Shown: in pieces, positions 12,262-15,003 of the stretch
How the letters are laid out: each line of letters starts with the position of its first letter
How positions within the stretch are numbered: position 1 is the stretch's first letter
Source: JBCDBH01 sp039184055
Lineage (GTDB): Bacteria > Acidobacteriota > Thermoanaerobaculia > Multivoradales > J023
NCBI GenBank assembly: GCA_039184055.1
Contig: JBCDBH010000124.1
Span: 1-15,003, forward strand
Length of the DNA: 15,003 nt
Direction of reading: 5' to 3'
Notes under the pieces: model-generated
Told to the model about the DNA's origin: nothing
What the model saw: only the letters and a program-made list of their open reading frames with translations
Databases searched by the model: none
Position numbers and translations under genes: made by a program

Positions 12262-15003
12262 ATGTCGCGATATTCGTTGGCGTTGAGCACGTTGTTGATC
12301 GTGCTGGCGTCGAGCCCAGTGCAAGCGGGATGTTTTACCGGCGATACCATGCTGCCCGTGTCGTATCCCGGACCTGGTTTCGTACCGCTCGTCATACTCG
12401 ATCAAAGTGATTTCGACGTCGGTGATTGCGAACCTTTCGGACAGCGAATTTGGCACGCTCTCGATGTAAGCGGTAACTCGTCCGGCTACTACCTTTTCTC
12501 CGCGACGGGACGTGGCCTCGACGTTTGGAATGTCACCAACCCCGACAGTCCGAGCCTTACCGACCACGTGTCGTCCGATCCGCCGGACAACGGTGTGCCC
12601 TTCGTCGGCCCGTCGGATTTCGACTTTTACTTTCAAACCGTCGACTCACCGACCGGTCACCACGACACCGCCGTCATGGGCTCGCGTGGCTCGGGCCTGG
12701 TGATCTGGAACGCGACCAACAAGAACAACGTCCGCGCCGCCTATCAGGACGATCGGACCACGGTTTCCGATATCGCCGAGGTCTATAGCTTCGAAGCGAA
12801 CAACGGCACGCGCTACGCGGTCGCCACGTCGTTTGATGCCGACGGTCTCTTGCTATACGACATGGACCGCGCCTTGAACTTCAATCGTTGTCGCGAAACC
12901 AGCGGTTCGTGTAGCAACGTCCTGCTCGGTCGCATCGATAGTGGCGTGTCGGGTTTTGGCGAATTCCTCGCGGGTGATGGCGATTACGTCGCCATGAATC
13001 GGCGTGCGGGTATCAATCGCCGGATCGAGGTCTGGAACCTTTCGAATCCGCTCAGTCCCAATCTCCGATTGACCACCACCGCGTCGCAGAAAATCGGCTC
13101 GTTGGCCCTGTGGGTGCAAGGCGGTAGCGTTTACCTCGCTGGTTTGGATCTCGACGATCCGCTGCTCTACATCTACAACATCAGCTGTGTGACGGGCTCG
13201 GGCACCTGTAATCTGGGTAGTCCGATCGCGACCCGGAACGTTCAGAACAGCACGAGCTTTCCGACGCAGAACAACGTCTTCTTCTCGCGTGGCAGCAGCA
13301 CGCCGTATCTCTACGTCGGCAACGTCAGCCCGGTCGGTTGCTCGGATCAGCGCGAGTACATCTTCGACGTCAGCAACCCTTCGAATCCAGATGAGCTGAC
13401 GCCGCAGAATGTGAATCCAAATGGCTATTGGGGCCACTATTACGAAGACTGCGGTGGCTTCCCCGATGTGCGGCCACGCGGGGGTGTGTTCCACCCCATG
13501 AACGGTCGCGCGATTCTCTACCGCGCCGTCTACAAGGCGATCGACTCACACGAGATCGGTGACGGTGTGCAGAACCCGCCCGACGCCAACTTCTCGTGGT
13601 CGCCGCTGCAGCCGTATGCCGGCCAAAGCGTGACCTTCACCGATACGTCGATCAGCGTACCCGCGGCCGACGATTGGGATTGGACCTTCGAGGACGGCAC
13701 GCCGTCGAGCGCCGCCGGGGTCGACCAGGTGACCGTCGTCTTTGGCGATGTCGGCAACCCGACGACCAAAACCGTGACGCTCGACGTCGCCAATTCGGCG
13801 GGTAGCGACATGGTTTCGAGAGAAATCACCGTACGCAACCCGGCGCCGGTGATTACGGGCGCCTCGGCCTCGCCCAACCCGGCGCAGCCCTGTGGCAACG
13901 TTCAGCTCAGCGCGCTCGGGGTGAGCGGTTTCCCGACTCCGACGGTGAGTTGGGTCGTCAACACCTCGCCGCCGACCAATCTCTTCGGTGCGGTCGCCAA
14001 CTGGTCCGTTCCGCCCGACATTCCGCTCGGCAACTACACCGCCACCGCCACGGCAACCAACGGCGCTGGTACGCCAGCGACCGCCGGAACGACCATTTCG
14101 GTTCAAAACGTGCCGCTCGGTTTCTCCGGAGCCGTGACCGCGCAAAACTCGGTCGGTAGTGGCTTCGTCACCTTCACCGCAGTCACCACGGGTGCCACCG
14201 AATGGCGGTGGAACTTCGGTGATGGTACGCCCCTGGTGTGGGAGTCGTTCACCGGCACGCAGAAGACGCACACCTACGCCGGTCCGGGTACCTACACCGT
14301 GACCGTCGAGATTCGCGGTTGCGACCAGGGCACCACGCTCACCAGCACCCCGATCCAAGTCGAGATCCAGCTCAGCGCGCTCGGCATCGTGAGCTTCGGG
14401 GTCGATCCGGGTGGCGCCAATTGCAGCCTCGGCTCGTGCAACATTTCTTCCGGCACGACGCTCTCGGTGTCACAGGTCGTCGAGGGTGGACCGGATTCCT
14501 ACGAGTACGATTGGAATGGTGACGGGGTCTACGATGAGATTCGGAGCACACCGGCTACCAGCCATCGCTACTGTGAGGCGTTCGGTTTCCCAGGTGGTTT
14601 CCCACGTCTTCTGGTGCGTCGTGGTGGCGACTCGGTGGGTCCGGAGTCCTCGCCGGATCGGCTCTTCGTGTCGGGGTCGGCGTGCACGCCGCCCAGCACA
14701 CCAACCGGTCTCAACGCCGCGGTCAACGGCACCTCGATCAGCCTGGTGTGGTCGGACAACGCCAATAGCGAAAGCGGCTATCGGGTCCTCCGTAGTCTCG
14801 ATGGCTTGGTGTATCGCGAAATCGCCACGCTGAGCGCCAACTCCACCGGCTACGCCGATCAGGATCTGTCGGTCGGTACCTACACCTACAAGGTTCAGGC
14901 CTTCGGGGTTGACGGTGTGAGTGGCTTCAGCAACACCGCGATGGGTGAAGTCATCGAGAAGCCTCTCGAGCAGATCTTCGCCGATAACTTCGAGAGTGGG
15001 AAC
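12262..15003 (+). CDS. Large secreted LVIVD/PKD/Fn3 multidomain protein, 3' end outside the window
   Basis: The frame is open for 914 codons to the right edge. ATG 12262 follows AGGAG by 7 nt. Residues about 1-22 are a signal peptide. Residues about 50-400 contain LVIVD-like beta-propeller units with the repeated V/I-W-N-x-(T/S)-N-P pattern: near 85 (GLDVWNVTNPDSP), 145 (GLVIWNATN), 195 (GLLLYDMD), 255 (RIEVWNLSNPLSP) and 366 (YIFDVSNPSNP). A PKD-type Ig-like domain follows at about 438-530 (WDWTFEDGTP), a linker domain at 531-617, a second PKD at 618-704 (WRWNFGDGTP ... HTYAGPGTYTVTV), a PKD-like region around Y-D-W-N-G-D-G-V-Y-D (705-806), and an Fn3 domain at about 810-893. The last visible residues are I-F-A-D-N-F-E-S-G-N, resembling a recurrent tail near the end of exported proteins. 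Probably cell-surface adhesion or binding; no enzyme domain is seen. Confidence 0.88.
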   Translation, partial: MSRYSLALSTLLIVLASSPVQAGCFTGDTMLPVSYPGPGFVPLVILDQSDFDVGDCEPFGQRIWHALDVSGNSSGYYLFSATGRGLDVWNVTNPDSPSLTDHVSSDPPDNGVPFVGPSDFDFYFQTVDSPTGHHDTAVMGSRGSGLVIWNATNKNNVRAAYQDDRTTVSDIAEVYSFEANNGTRYAVATSFDADGLLLYDMDRALNFNRCRETSGSCSNVLLGRIDSGVSGFGEFLAGDGDYVAMNRRAGINRRIEVWNLSNPLSPNLRLTTTASQKIGSLALWVQGGSVYLAGLDLDDPLLYIYNISCVTGSGTCNLGSPIATRNVQNSTSFPTQNNVFFSRGSSTPYLYVGNVSPVGCSDQREYIFDVSNPSNPDELTPQNVNPNGYWGHYYEDCGGFPDVRPRGGVFHPMNGRAILYRAVYKAIDSHEIGDGVQNPPDANFSWSPLQPYAGQSVTFTDTSISVPAADDWDWTFEDGTPSSAAGVDQVTVVFGDVGNPTTKTVTLDVANSAGSDMVSREITVRNPAPVITGASASPNPAQPCGNVQLSALGVSGFPTPTVSWVVNTSPPTNLFGAVANWSVPPDIPLGNYTATATATNGAGTPATAGTTISVQNVPLGFSGAVTAQNSVGSGFVTFTAVTTGATEWRWNFGDGTPLVWESFTGTQKTHTYAGPGTYTVTVEIRGCDQGTTLTSTPIQVEIQLSALGIVSFGVDPGGANCSLGSCNISSGTTLSVSQVVEGGPDSYEYDWNGDGVYDEIRSTPATSHRYCEAFGFPGGFPRLLVRRGGDSVGPESSPDRLFVSGSACTPPSTPTGLNAAVNGTSISLVWSDNANSESGYRVLRSLDGLVYREIATLSANSTGYADQDLSVGTYTYKVQAFGVDGVSGFSNTAMGEVIEKPLEQIFADNFESGN

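Overview
The window is about 15 kb of GC-rich bacterial chromosome carrying ten protein-coding genes plus one cut by each edge (eleven CDS in all, two of them partial). There is no rRNA, tRNA, CRISPR array, transposase or phage gene. The mix of protein families suggests an Acidobacteriota-type (Thermoanaerobaculia-like) or similar environmental Gram-negative bacterium: an M23 peptidase, a heptose-kinase-like GHMP kinase, a GT39-type membrane glycosyltransferase, a threonine-type sulfatase-fold protein, and secreted FG-GAP, LVIVD, PKD and Fn3 proteins. This placement is inferred from protein content only.

Left part (1-4500): a tightly packed + strand group holds the end of an M23 peptidase, a GHMP sugar kinase and a GT39-like transferase. 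It converges on a - strand alkaline-phosphatase/sulfatase-fold protein. The short junction between the convergent genes is an 18-bp tandem repeat that preserves stop codons on both strands. These genes look like cell-envelope and surface-glycan functions.

Middle (4500-7400, - strand): a small XRE-type regulator has its own near-consensus promoter, with a palindrome over the -10 box that suggests autoregulation. Upstream of it is a two-gene unit, a cytoplasmic TPR protein followed after 2 nt by a secreted beta-rich protein of unknown function.

Right part (7400-15003, + strand): a repeat-rich promoter region precedes a Wzm-like ABC-2 permease that has no ATPase partner in the window. Next come a secreted seven-repeat FG-GAP protein and a secreted eight-cysteine protein of unknown function. 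The latter shows strong codon bias, a long structured leader with a perfect 10-nt anti-Shine-Dalgarno match, and tandem terminator hairpins, which together suggest high expression. Last is a large secreted LVIVD/PKD/Fn3 protein cut by the window edge.

The common theme is envelope and extracellular proteins. No defence, mobile or biosynthetic cluster is evident. The most unusual signals are the stop-codon tandem repeat, the repeat/palindrome promoter of the permease, and the leader of the putative abundant secreted protein.
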